Assembly: GCA_017469525.1 (NCBI GenBank)
Contig: JAFUGG010000009.1
Span: forward strand, 1 to 54,192
Source: Bacteroidaceae bacterium
GTDB lineage: Bacteria; Bacteroidota; Bacteroidia; Bacteroidales; Bacteroidaceae
Direction of reading: 5' to 3'
Length of the DNA: 54,192 nt
Under the pieces are notes generated by a model. It saw nothing but the letters and a program-made list of their open reading frames with translations, did not search any database and had not been told where the DNA came from. Shown piece by piece: positions 8,014 through 15,838 of this stretch (the first letter of the stretch is position 1; every line of letters begins with the position of its first letter). Position numbers and translations under genes: made by a program.

Positions 8014-9063
8014 ATGGAATTCAGCGCACAAATGATAGCCGGACTGATAGGCGGCACTGTGGTTGGCGACCCCGAAGCCAAGGTGAGCAACTTCGCTCGC
8101 ATCGAGGAGGGACGCCCCGGCTGCATCAGTTTCCTTTACAACGACAAGTACCTCCAACACCTCTACGACACAGAGAGCAGCATCGTCCTGATTAGCGAGA
8201 ATATCGAAGTTAAGCAGGATGTCAAGGCAACCCTCATCAAGGTGGCCGACGCCCGACAGGCCGTGGCAAAGCTCTTGCAGATATACGAGAGCATGAAGCC
8301 CAAGAGAGAAGGCATCAGCGAACTGGCCTTCATCGACCCCAGCGCAAAGATAGGTGAGCGGTGCTACATCGGGCCGTTCGTCGCCATTGGCGAGGGTGTG
8401 GAGATTGGCGAGGGTTGCATCCTGCATCCGCACGTCACGATAGGCCGCGGGGCCAAGGTCGGGGCCGATACCGAAATATACAGCAACGCCGTCATCTACC
8501 ACGACTGCCAGGTCGGGAAGCGTTGCATCCTCCATGCCGGCTGTGTCATCGGTGCCGACGGCTTCGGTTTCCAGCCTACCGAGACAGGCTACGAGAAGAT
8601 TCCCCAAATAGGCATCGCCATCATAGAGGACGACGTGGAGATTGGCGCCAACAGCTGCGTGGACCGTGCCATGATGGGAGCCACCATCGTTCATAGTGGC
8701 GTGAAGATTGACAACCTGGTGCAGATAGGTCACAACGACGAGATAGGCAGCCACACGGTTATGTCGGCACAAGTCGGCATAGCAGGCAGCACGAAGGTAG
8801 GCGAGTGGTGTATGTTTGGCGGACAGGTGGGCATTGCCGACCATGCCGTGATAGCCAACCGCGTGATGGCCGGTGCTCAGGCAGGCATCCCCAACAGCGT
8901 CAGGAAGGAAGGGGCTGCCATTCAGGGCGCACCTGCCATTGATGCCCGCAACTTCTGGAAGAGCAGCGCCATCTTCAAGGCACTCCCCGACATGTGGGCC
9001 GACATGAATCAAATGAAGAAGGAAATCAGGTTGCTTAAGGAGCAACTCGCAGACAAGCAGTAA
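8014..9063 (+). CDS. lpxD: UDP-3-O-acylglucosamine N-acyltransferase
   Basis: LpxD adds the second, N-linked acyl chain in lipid A synthesis. The 349-aa protein has an N-terminal uridine-binding domain ([12 protein letters not shown] onward), a left-handed beta-helix of hexapeptide repeats (about residues 105-290, e.g. [20 protein letters not shown]), the active-site histidine region ([11 protein letters not shown]) and a C-terminal helix ([16 protein letters not shown]). It precedes lpxC/fabZ and lpxA. Confidence 0.95.
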   Translation: MEFSAQMIAGLIGGTVVGDPEAKVSNFARIEEGRPGCISFLYNDKYLQHLYDTESSIVLISENIEVKQDVKATLIKVADARQAVAKLLQIYESMKPKREGISELAFIDPSAKIGERCYIGPFVAIGEGVEIGEGCILHPHVTIGRGAKVGADTEIYSNAVIYHDCQVGKRCILHAGCVIGADGFGFQPTETGYEKIPQIGIAIIEDDVEIGANSCVDRAMMGATIVHSGVKIDNLVQIGHNDEIGSHTVMSAQVGIAGSTKVGEWCMFGGQVGIADHAVIANRVMAGAQAGIPNSVRKEGAAIQGAPAIDARNFWKSSAIFKALPDMWADMNQMKKEIRLLKEQLADKQ

Positions 9064-9090
9064 CCCTTAAGTCCCATAAGAATAAGGAAC

Positions 9091-10482
9091 ATGTTAAAGC
9101 AGAATACAATCAAAGACAGTTTCTCGCTCAGCGGTAAAGGCCTTCATACCGGCCTCAAGTTGACGGTTAGTTTCCTGCCTGCGCCAGAAGGTCATGGCTA
9201 CAAGATACAGCGAGTGGATATGCCTGGCCAGCCCATTATGGATGCTGTGGCAGAGAATGTCGTCGATACGCAAAGAGGCACTGTCCTGGGCAAGGGTGAG
9301 ATGCGATGCAGCACAGTGGAGCATGCCCTGGCTGCCCTTTATGCCTTGGGCATTGACAATGTTATGATGCAGGTCGATGGCCCAGAGTTCCCAATCCTTG
9401 ACGGCAGTGCAGAGCCTTTCGTCCGGGAGATTCAACGCGTCGGTATTGTGGAGCAGGATGCACCGAAGGACTATTACTACATCACCAAGAAGATGGAGTT
9501 CCGTGATGATAAGACAGGAGCCTGCATTACATTGCTTCCTGATGATGACTTCTCCATAACCAGCATGATAGCCTTCGATGGCAAGGTGCTCAGTAGTCAG
9601 TTCGCTACGCTTGACAGCATGGATAAGTTTGTCACAGAAGTTGCAGCAGCACGCACCTTCGTCTTCGTCCGTGAGATTGAGCAACTGCTCTTGGCAGGTC
9701 TCATTAAAGGTGGCGACCTTGACAATGCCATTGTTATCTATGAGCAACAGACGACACAGGAGAACCTCGACAAACTCTGCAAGCTGACAGGTGCAGAGCA
9801 TCACGATGCCAACGACCTTGGTTACATCCAGCATAAGCCTCTCGTATGGGACAATGAACCGGCACGCCATAAACTGCTCGACATCATAGGCGACATGGCA
9901 CTCATAGGCAAGCCCATCAAGGGACGCATCATTGCCACTCGTCCAGGGCACACTATTAATAATATGTTCGCGCGTATGATGCGTAAGGAGATACGCAAGC
10001 ATGACGTTCAGGCTCCAAAGTATGACCCCAACCAGACGCCTCTGATGGATGTGAACCAGATAAAGCGGCTGTTGCCTCACCGCTATCCGATGCTCTTGGT
10101 CGATAAAGTCATTGACATAAAAGAGAACTACATTGTAGCTGTCAAGAATGTAACGAACGACGAGCCGTTCTTCCAAGGGCATTTCCCCGACGAACCTGTC
10201 ATGCCTGGCGTACTGTTGATAGAGGCCCTGTCACAGACGGGAGGCTTGTTTGTCCTGCATGACAAGCAACCCAATACTTATAGTACCTACATCCTGCGGA
10301 TAGACGATGTCAAGTTCCGTCAGAAAGTTTCCCCTGGTGATACCTTGGTGTTCCGAGTTGAGACAGTAGCACCTCTTCGCCACAACATAGGCACGATGCA
10401 AGGCTATGCTTTCATCGGAGAGAACTGTGTGGCAGAGGCAACCTTCACGGCTCAAGTAATTAATAACAAGAGCCTCTCCTAA
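9091..10482 (+). CDS. lpxC/fabZ: Bifunctional UDP-3-O-acyl-GlcNAc deacetylase / 3-hydroxyacyl-ACP dehydratase
   Basis: One 463-aa chain joins two enzymes. Residues 1 to about 305 are LpxC, the zinc deacetylase that commits the pathway to lipid A: zinc ligands lie in STVEHALAAL and in HKLLDIIGDMAL, and the general-acid region is GRIIATRPGHTIN. Residues about 315-463 are FabZ: LLPHRYPMLLVDKV contains the catalytic His and GHFPDEPVMPGVLLIEALSQ the catalytic Glu. This fusion is characteristic of Bacteroidetes and ties fatty-acid elongation to lipid A synthesis. Confidence 0.96.
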   Translation: MLKQNTIKDSFSLSGKGLHTGLKLTVSFLPAPEGHGYKIQRVDMPGQPIMDAVAENVVDTQRGTVLGKGEMRCSTVEHALAALYALGIDNVMMQVDGPEFPILDGSAEPFVREIQRVGIVEQDAPKDYYYITKKMEFRDDKTGACITLLPDDDFSITSMIAFDGKVLSSQFATLDSMDKFVTEVAAARTFVFVREIEQLLLAGLIKGGDLDNAIVIYEQQTTQENLDKLCKLTGAEHHDANDLGYIQHKPLVWDNEPARHKLLDIIGDMALIGKPIKGRIIATRPGHTINNMFARMMRKEIRKHDVQAPKYDPNQTPLMDVNQIKRLLPHRYPMLLVDKVIDIKENYIVAVKNVTNDEPFFQGHFPDEPVMPGVLLIEALSQTGGLFVLHDKQPNTYSTYILRIDDVKFRQKVSPGDTLVFRVETVAPLRHNIGTMQGYAFIGENCVAEATFTAQVINNKSLS

Positions 10483-10547
10483 ATCCTCCCCTGAAGGGAA
10501 GGACTTAATAATGTAAAATGGTAAACGATTAAATAGTAAATGCAACA

Positions 10548-11315
10548 ATGATCAGTCCTTTAGCGTACATTCACCCAGAAGCTGTAATCGGCGAGAACTG
10601 CGAGATAGGTCCGTTCTGCTATATTGATAAAGGTGTCGTAATAGGCGACAACAACACGTTGATGAATAGTGTGACGGTGCTCTATGGCGCCCGCATCGGC
10701 AATGGGAATATATTCTTCCCCGGTGCAGTCATCAGTGCCATTCCGCAAGACCTCAAGTTCCGAGGCGAGGAGAGTACGGCAGAGATTGGTAACAACAACA
10801 AGATACGTGAGAATGTAACCATCAACCGAGGCACGGCAGCCAAGGGGCGAACCATCGTAGGTGACGGCAATCTTCTCATGGAAGGCGTACATGTTGCCCA
10901 CGATGCCCATGTCGGGAATGATTGTATCATAGGCAACGGCACGAAGTTGGCAGGCGAGATAGTCATCGACGACCATGCCATACTGAGTGCCAATGTGCTG
11001 ATGCACCAGTTCTGCCGTGTGGGAAGCTATACGATGGTAGGCGGCGGAACACGTTTCTCTCAGAATGTCCTGCCTTTCAGCCTTGTGGCCCGAGAGCCTG
11101 CAGCATTCTGCGGACTGAATAATATTGGACTTCGTCGCAGAGGGTTCGACCGCGACCTTATCAACAACATACACATGGCTTACCAAATCATCTTGCAGGG
11201 AACAGGCAAGTTGAACGAACTCCTGGCTCGTGTAGAGCAGGAGATTCCCATGAGCCCTGAGATAGAATATATCCTCGACTTCATCCGAAACAGTGACCGA
11301 GGCTTCATCAGGTAA
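10548..11315 (+). CDS. lpxA: UDP-N-acetylglucosamine O-acyltransferase
   Basis: LpxA performs the first acylation of UDP-GlcNAc in lipid A synthesis. The 255-aa protein consists of hexapeptide repeats (IHPEAVIGENCEIGPFCYI onward), the catalytic His in EGVHVAHDAHVGN and the C-terminal helical domain with AFCGLNNIGLRRRGF. The 65-bp gap from lpxC/fabZ contains only AT-rich spacer and a small GC hairpin. Confidence 0.95.
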   Translation: MISPLAYIHPEAVIGENCEIGPFCYIDKGVVIGDNNTLMNSVTVLYGARIGNGNIFFPGAVISAIPQDLKFRGEESTAEIGNNNKIRENVTINRGTAAKGRTIVGDGNLLMEGVHVAHDAHVGNDCIIGNGTKLAGEIVIDDHAILSANVLMHQFCRVGSYTMVGGGTRFSQNVLPFSLVAREPAAFCGLNNIGLRRRGFDRDLINNIHMAYQIILQGTGKLNELLARVEQEIPMSPEIEYILDFIRNSDRGFIR

Positions 11316-11391
11316 AAGTTTAAAAGTTCAAAAATTAAAAAGTTTAAACGTTTTTTCATCTTTTCAACCTTTCACCTTTTTACTTTTCATC

Positions 11392-11925
11392 ATGACACTC
11401 AAGCTTACATTATTCAGCCAAGAGAAGGAAGACTTCGTAAGAGAGATATTAATCGACAGTGATGCCAAGTTCTCGGAGTTGCACCGACTCATATTGACAG
11501 ACTGCCAATACGGAGAACACCAAAGGCAGTGTTTCCTTATCTGCGATGAGGACTGGCGCGTCAAGCAGCGCATCTCTCTCCACGACAGCGAGGAGATGAG
11601 CTACGACCAGGACCTCAACCTGATGTCCGATACGAGCGTTGGCGACTTTCTCGAAGAGGAGGGACAGCGACTGGCATACGTCTTCGACCCCGAAGGCAAG
11701 CGGTTCTTCCTGATGGAACTTACGGAGAACGTCTTCGGCAGGACAGAAAAGGTGGCTATCGTAAACCGCCGTCATGGTCAGCCTCCCCTGCAATCCCTCG
11801 TCGAGGAGGAAGAGCAGGCGAGCGAACAGACAGAGAGCCCTGAGGAGATAGAAGAGGGTTTCTATGGCGACGAGGGCTTCGAGGCAGAGGAACTCGACAT
11901 GGAAGGCTACGAGATAGACGAGTAA
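11392..11925 (+). CDS. pRiA4b ORF-3-like (IS1096 TnpR-like) acidic protein
   Basis: 177 aa when started at the ATG at 11392; an earlier in-frame start at 11293 would overlap lpxA and translate an AT-rich spacer. The N-terminal two-thirds ([45 protein letters not shown]) matches the plasmid pRiA4b ORF-3-like fold as seen in Bacteroidetes housekeeping operons. The last 50 residues are very acidic ([19 protein letters not shown]). Its function is unknown. The stop overlaps the miaA start (TAATG). Confidence 0.7.
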   Translation: MTLKLTLFSQEKEDFVREILIDSDAKFSELHRLILTDCQYGEHQRQCFLICDEDWRVKQRISLHDSEEMSYDQDLNLMSDTSVGDFLEEEGQRLAYVFDPEGKRFFLMELTENVFGRTEKVAIVNRRHGQPPLQSLVEEEEQASEQTESPEEIEEGFYGDEGFEAEELDMEGYEIDE

Positions 11926-12806
11926 TGACGCTATATGTGCTGTTAGGTCCTACGGCTGTCGGTAAGACAGAACTTGCCTTGCAGATAGCTGAGAAGCTCG
12001 GGAGCCCTATCCTGAACTGCGACAGTCGGCAGATATATCGTGGCATGGAGATAGGCACTGCGGCCCCTACAGCAGAGCAGCAACGCATCAGGCATTACTT
12101 CGTCGGTACGCACGACATAGGCGATTATTACAGTGCTGCCCAATATGAGCAGGATGTTCTTTCGCTGATAGAAGAACTTCAGGCCAACCATCATTCCTTA
12201 TTGCTTACGGGAGGCAGCATGATGTACCTTGATGCCGTATGCAATGGTATTGACGACATCCCGTCGGTCGATACAGAGGTTCGTGAGACATTGCGCAGGA
12301 GACTGGCAGACGGGGGCATTGACGAGATGCGTAGCGAACTGCGTCTGCTTGATCCGAAATACTATCATACGGCCGATACGCGCAACCCGAAGCGTGTTGT
12401 CCATGCTTTGGAAGTCTGCTATACGACGGGTCGTCCCTATTCTTCTTTCTTGACAAAAGAGCGCAAGCAGCGTCCTTTCCACATCATCAAGATAGGCTTG
12501 AGGCGCGAGCGTCAAGAGCTTTTCGACCGCATCAACAAGCGTGTGGATGACATGATGGAAGCGGGATTGCTCGATGAGGCCCGCCGGCTCTATCATCTTC
12601 GGAACGAGAATGCGCTCAACACGGTAGGTTACAAGGAGCTGTTCCGTTACCTCGACGGCGAATGGGAGGTGCCTTTTGCAGTCGAGAAGATAAAGAAGAA
12701 TACACGAGATTATGCCAAGAAGCAGATGACTTGGTTTGCTCACGACAATGAGATAAAGTGGTTTCATCCCGATCAAAGGGAGGAAATATTTCAAATGCTT
12801 AAATAG
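11925..12806 (+). CDS. miaA: tRNA dimethylallyltransferase
   Basis: MiaA transfers the dimethylallyl group to A37 of tRNAs reading UNN codons. The P-loop [17 protein letters not shown] starts at residue 4, followed by the hallmark [19 protein letters not shown], then [19 protein letters not shown] and a C-terminal [11 protein letters not shown]. 293 aa is normal. The start codon overlaps the preceding stop by one base. Confidence 0.95.
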   Translation: MTLYVLLGPTAVGKTELALQIAEKLGSPILNCDSRQIYRGMEIGTAAPTAEQQRIRHYFVGTHDIGDYYSAAQYEQDVLSLIEELQANHHSLLLTGGSMMYLDAVCNGIDDIPSVDTEVRETLRRRLADGGIDEMRSELRLLDPKYYHTADTRNPKRVVHALEVCYTTGRPYSSFLTKERKQRPFHIIKIGLRRERQELFDRINKRVDDMMEAGLLDEARRLYHLRNENALNTVGYKELFRYLDGEWEVPFAVEKIKKNTRDYAKKQMTWFAHDNEIKWFHPDQREEIFQMLK

Positions 12807-12809
12807 AAA

Positions 12810-15260
12810 ATGATGAGCCCCAAAGCCTTTACAGTTTCGTTCAGAAACATTCTCCGCAAGATATATTCAGGCCCGTGGTACAAGAAGCTTGCCGTCTGGT
12901 TTGCGACCTTTGTGTTAGCCGTCATCCTGTTCTTCATGGCTGTCGATTGCAACTTCTGCTATCTCTTCGGACGCTCCCCTGGCTTCGCCGACATCAAAGA
13001 CCCTGTCACCAACGAGGCGTCGGAGGTCTATACATGCGACAGCGTGCTGATGGGGCGCTACTTCAACGAGAACCGAACGCCTGTGACATACAAGGAGATA
13101 TCACCCATCCTGATTCGTACGCTTATTGACACAGAAGATGAGCGTTTCTATCTGCACAACGGCATTGATGTCGTCGGCCTTTTCGCTGCAGGCAAGGATA
13201 TTGTGCAGGGTCATGCACGTGGCGCCAGCACCATTACCCAGCAGTTGGCAAAGAACCTGTTCCGTGTCCGCACGAAGTATTCGACGGGTTTGCTCGGCCG
13301 CATCCCTGGCATTAAGATACTGGTGATGAAGGCCAAAGAGTGGATTGTGGCGTTGAAGCTCGAGTGGGTCTTCTCGAAGGAAGACATCCTGACGATGTAT
13401 CTGAACACCGTTGACTTCGGCAGCAATGCCTATGGCATCAAGACGGCAGCACGAACTTATTTCGGTACGACGCCCGATGCCCTTACCTACGAGCAGGCGG
13501 CAACGCTGGTGGGACTGCTCAAGGCGACCAGTTACTATAATCCCCGACTCAATCCCAAGAACAGCCTTCAGCGCCGGAACACCGTCTTGCAGCTTGTCTA
13601 TGACCATCACCATATCTTCTTCGACGGCAAGGAGGCAACGCAGGAACAACTGGATTCTCTGTTTGCTTTGCCCGTTGCGATGCGGGTGCAGATTACGGAA
13701 AGCTACCAAGACGGCATGGCGCCTTACTTTCGAGAGGCCCTCAAGATATACATCGATTCCCTTTGCATTGCGGGGTATGTTCCGGGTTACGATGCCATCA
13801 ACAAGCTCGACCTTGATGCCGACGGCCTGCGCATCTATACTTCTATCGACTCGCGGATGCAGGCATATGCCGAGGCGGCTGTGATGAAGCAGATGCAGAC
13901 CATACAGAAACGCTTCAACGAGCACTGGGGACGCACCAATCCCTGGCAGAATGCCCGTAGGCAGGAGATACCGAATTTTGCTGAGGACATAGCCCGACGC
14001 AGTGATTATGGCCGCTATCTCAAGGCAAAGTATCAGGGAAATGCCGATTCCATCGACTATTATCTCAACCTGCCGCATACGGTGCGCCTGTTCAGCTACG
14101 ACGGTCCCGTGGAGCAGGAGATGAGCACCATCGACTCTGTCCGCTATATGCTTCGCTTCATGCACACAGGCTTTGTCGCCATCGAGCCTGACACCCGTTT
14201 CGTTCGTGCCTGGGTGGGCGACATCGATTTCCACAGCTGGCAGGTCGATAATGTGCGGGCCGTCCATCAGCCCGGCTCTACGTTCAAGCTCTTTGTCTAT
14301 ACCGAAGCGATGAATCAGGGCCTCAATCCCATGGACCATCGGCTGGATGCCTATATATCTTATACTGACACGATTGCCGGCAAACCCAAGGTGTGGGCCC
14401 CGCACAATGCAAACGGTGTCTACACAAACTGCGAGCTCTCCCTCAAGAGTGCCTTTGCGATGAGCGTCAACACGGTGGCTGTGCGCGTCGGCATGGAGTG
14501 CGGCATTCACAATATTGCCAAGACTGCTTATGCGATGGGTATCAAGACAAAGCTCAACGAGACGCGCTCCCTGACGCTGGGCAGCAGCGAGGTCAACCTG
14601 CTGGAGCTGGTGAACAGCTATTGCACGGTTGCCAACGATGGGCGATACAACATGCCTCTGCTCGTGGAGCGCATCGAGGACCGCGACGGCAACCTCATCT
14701 ATCAGGCTAAGAAAAAAGAGAAGAAAGCCATCCCGTACCGCTCTGCCTACCTCATGCAGAAGATGCTCATGGGCGGACTCTCCGGCACTTCGAGCAGCCT
14801 GTGGCAGTATATCCGGCCTTTCTATGCCGACACCGAGTTCGGTGGCAAAACGGGAACCAGCAACAACCATGCCGATGCGTGGTTCGTCGGCGTCACCCCC
14901 GGCCTCGTGGGCGGTGCATGGGTCGGCGGCGAGTACCCGAGCATCCACTTCCGCACAGGCCAGCTCGGTCAGGGAAGCAGAACGGCTCTCCCCATCTTCG
15001 GCGAGTTTATACGGAGCGTCCTGTCTGACGAGAAGTTCAGCCGCTACCGCATAAAGTTCCCGCCGGCCAAGGACTTGGACCCCCGCCTGTGGACGGGCTA
15101 CGGCTATTCCTACCAGCAGCCCGACACGACGTCTTACGATGATGACTACTCCGAATCTGATGACGTCGAGGAGTCCGACCCCTCTCCCTCATCAGGGGAG
15201 CAGCCTGCGGAAGCGGCTCCGGCAGAGAATAATTCCGAACAGACAGAAACGGGTGAGTAG
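12810..15260 (+). CDS. mrcA: Class A penicillin-binding protein (transglycosylase/transpeptidase)
   Basis: The 816-aa bifunctional enzyme polymerises and cross-links peptidoglycan. A short cytoplasmic segment and one transmembrane helix (about residues 26-48) are followed by the GT51 domain: catalytic Glu near residue 109 in TEDERFYLHNG, and GASTITQQLAKNLF. The transpeptidase domain has the SxxK serine at about residue 490 (GSTFKLFVY), SVNT as the SxN motif and KTGTSNNH from about residue 680. The C-terminal 50 residues are disordered and acidic. It is the last gene of the operon; the gene name is by family rather than proven orthology. Confidence 0.93.
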   Translation: MMSPKAFTVSFRNILRKIYSGPWYKKLAVWFATFVLAVILFFMAVDCNFCYLFGRSPGFADIKDPVTNEASEVYTCDSVLMGRYFNENRTPVTYKEISPILIRTLIDTEDERFYLHNGIDVVGLFAAGKDIVQGHARGASTITQQLAKNLFRVRTKYSTGLLGRIPGIKILVMKAKEWIVALKLEWVFSKEDILTMYLNTVDFGSNAYGIKTAARTYFGTTPDALTYEQAATLVGLLKATSYYNPRLNPKNSLQRRNTVLQLVYDHHHIFFDGKEATQEQLDSLFALPVAMRVQITESYQDGMAPYFREALKIYIDSLCIAGYVPGYDAINKLDLDADGLRIYTSIDSRMQAYAEAAVMKQMQTIQKRFNEHWGRTNPWQNARRQEIPNFAEDIARRSDYGRYLKAKYQGNADSIDYYLNLPHTVRLFSYDGPVEQEMSTIDSVRYMLRFMHTGFVAIEPDTRFVRAWVGDIDFHSWQVDNVRAVHQPGSTFKLFVYTEAMNQGLNPMDHRLDAYISYTDTIAGKPKVWAPHNANGVYTNCELSLKSAFAMSVNTVAVRVGMECGIHNIAKTAYAMGIKTKLNETRSLTLGSSEVNLLELVNSYCTVANDGRYNMPLLVERIEDRDGNLIYQAKKKEKKAIPYRSAYLMQKMLMGGLSGTSSSLWQYIRPFYADTEFGGKTGTSNNHADAWFVGVTPGLVGGAWVGGEYPSIHFRTGQLGQGSRTALPIFGEFIRSVLSDEKFSRYRIKFPPAKDLDPRLWTGYGYSYQQPDTTSYDDDYSESDDVEESDPSPSSGEQPAEAAPAENNSEQTETGE

Positions 15261-15347
15261 GGAAGCACTACCTCCTTGCTCAACAAGCACTACCTCTTGA
15301 AGCAAAAAGGTATACCTCTTTGCTTCAAGAGGTATACCTTTTTATTG
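15260..15347. repeat. 22-bp tandem array (locus B) ending in a terminator-like hairpin
   Basis: Four contiguous 22-bp units start at 15260, 15282, 15304 and 15326, sharing a core around ACTACCTC / TATACCTC. Unit 4 is nearly the reverse complement of unit 3: AAAAAGGTATACCTCTT (15304-15320) pairs with the AAGAGGTATACCTTTTT at 15327-15343. This 17-bp stem with a T tract should terminate the mrcA operon. Confidence 0.7.
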
Positions 15348-15600
15348 CTGTCCGGTAAATCCGCTGAGCCAAAAAGCCTGGAAGGCTTCACCTTGAGTAA
15401 CCGGGGGCGAAGCCCTCGGACAAGATGCGAAGACCTCCCGGCTCCTGCCTGGAAGGCAGTACCATGCTGTTCCGTAGTACTGCCTTCCAGGCAGAGGCTG
15501 GGCATATCGTTTTCCCATTCCGAGGGCTTCGCCCCCGGTTACTAATAGTGAAGCCTTCCAGGCTTTAGATGCCTACATGATTTCCCCCAGACAGCAATAA
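15342..15600. mobile_element. MITE-like palindromic element with TIRs and 7-bp target duplication
   Basis: The element begins TTATTGCTGTC (15342-15352) and ends GACAGCAATAA (15590-15600), perfect 11-bp inverted repeats, flanked by TACCTTT on both sides (15335-15341, 15601-15607). Inside are nested inverted arms: AAGCCTGGAAGGCTTCAC (15374-15391) with its complement at 15548-15565, a GTAACCGGGGGCGAAGCC arm (about 15396-15413) with its complement at about 15524-15541, and a GCCTGGAAGGCAGTAC hairpin in the middle. There is no credible gene. A related core occurs at about 48050-48240. It sits inside what was probably one continuous 22-bp array (loci B and C). Confidence 0.75.
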
Positions 15601-15611
15601 TACCTTTTATA

Positions 15612-15809
15612 CAAGGAGCTACAGGTCCTTGAAAAGCCCATAGCGAAGGGGTCATCAACGCCCTATAGGGGAGTAGCCAACGCCCTAAAGAGGAATGTTT
15701 GGCGCCCTATAGGGGGCGTAAAAACGCAGCGTGCCGCATCGGCCAACGCGGCGTGCTATGATAACAAAGACGGCGTGCCAAGTTTGCAAACTCGGCACGC
15801 CATCTTTGT
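15612..15809. repeat. Nine-unit 22-bp tandem array (locus C)
   Basis: Units begin at 15612 and then every 22 bp to 15809. The early units share GCCCTATAG-type cores, the later ones GGCGTGCC or its complement GGCACGCC in the same register. The last two units form a near-perfect 42-bp palindrome (AAAGACGGCGTGCC at 15766 with GGCACGCCATCTTT ending 15808), a probable bidirectional terminator between the convergent mrcA and DUF1080 genes. Confidence 0.75.
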
Positions 15810-15838
15810 ATATGACCTGTAGCTCTTCGAAAGAGACG

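Noticed and set aside
11293..11391. Longer start for the pRiA4b ORF-3-like gene
   Set aside because: It translates AT-rich spacer DNA and overlaps the end of lpxA.
15612..15809. CRISPR-like array
   Set aside because: Units are contiguous 22-mers with no spacers, and no cas genes are present. The same holds for the other arrays.
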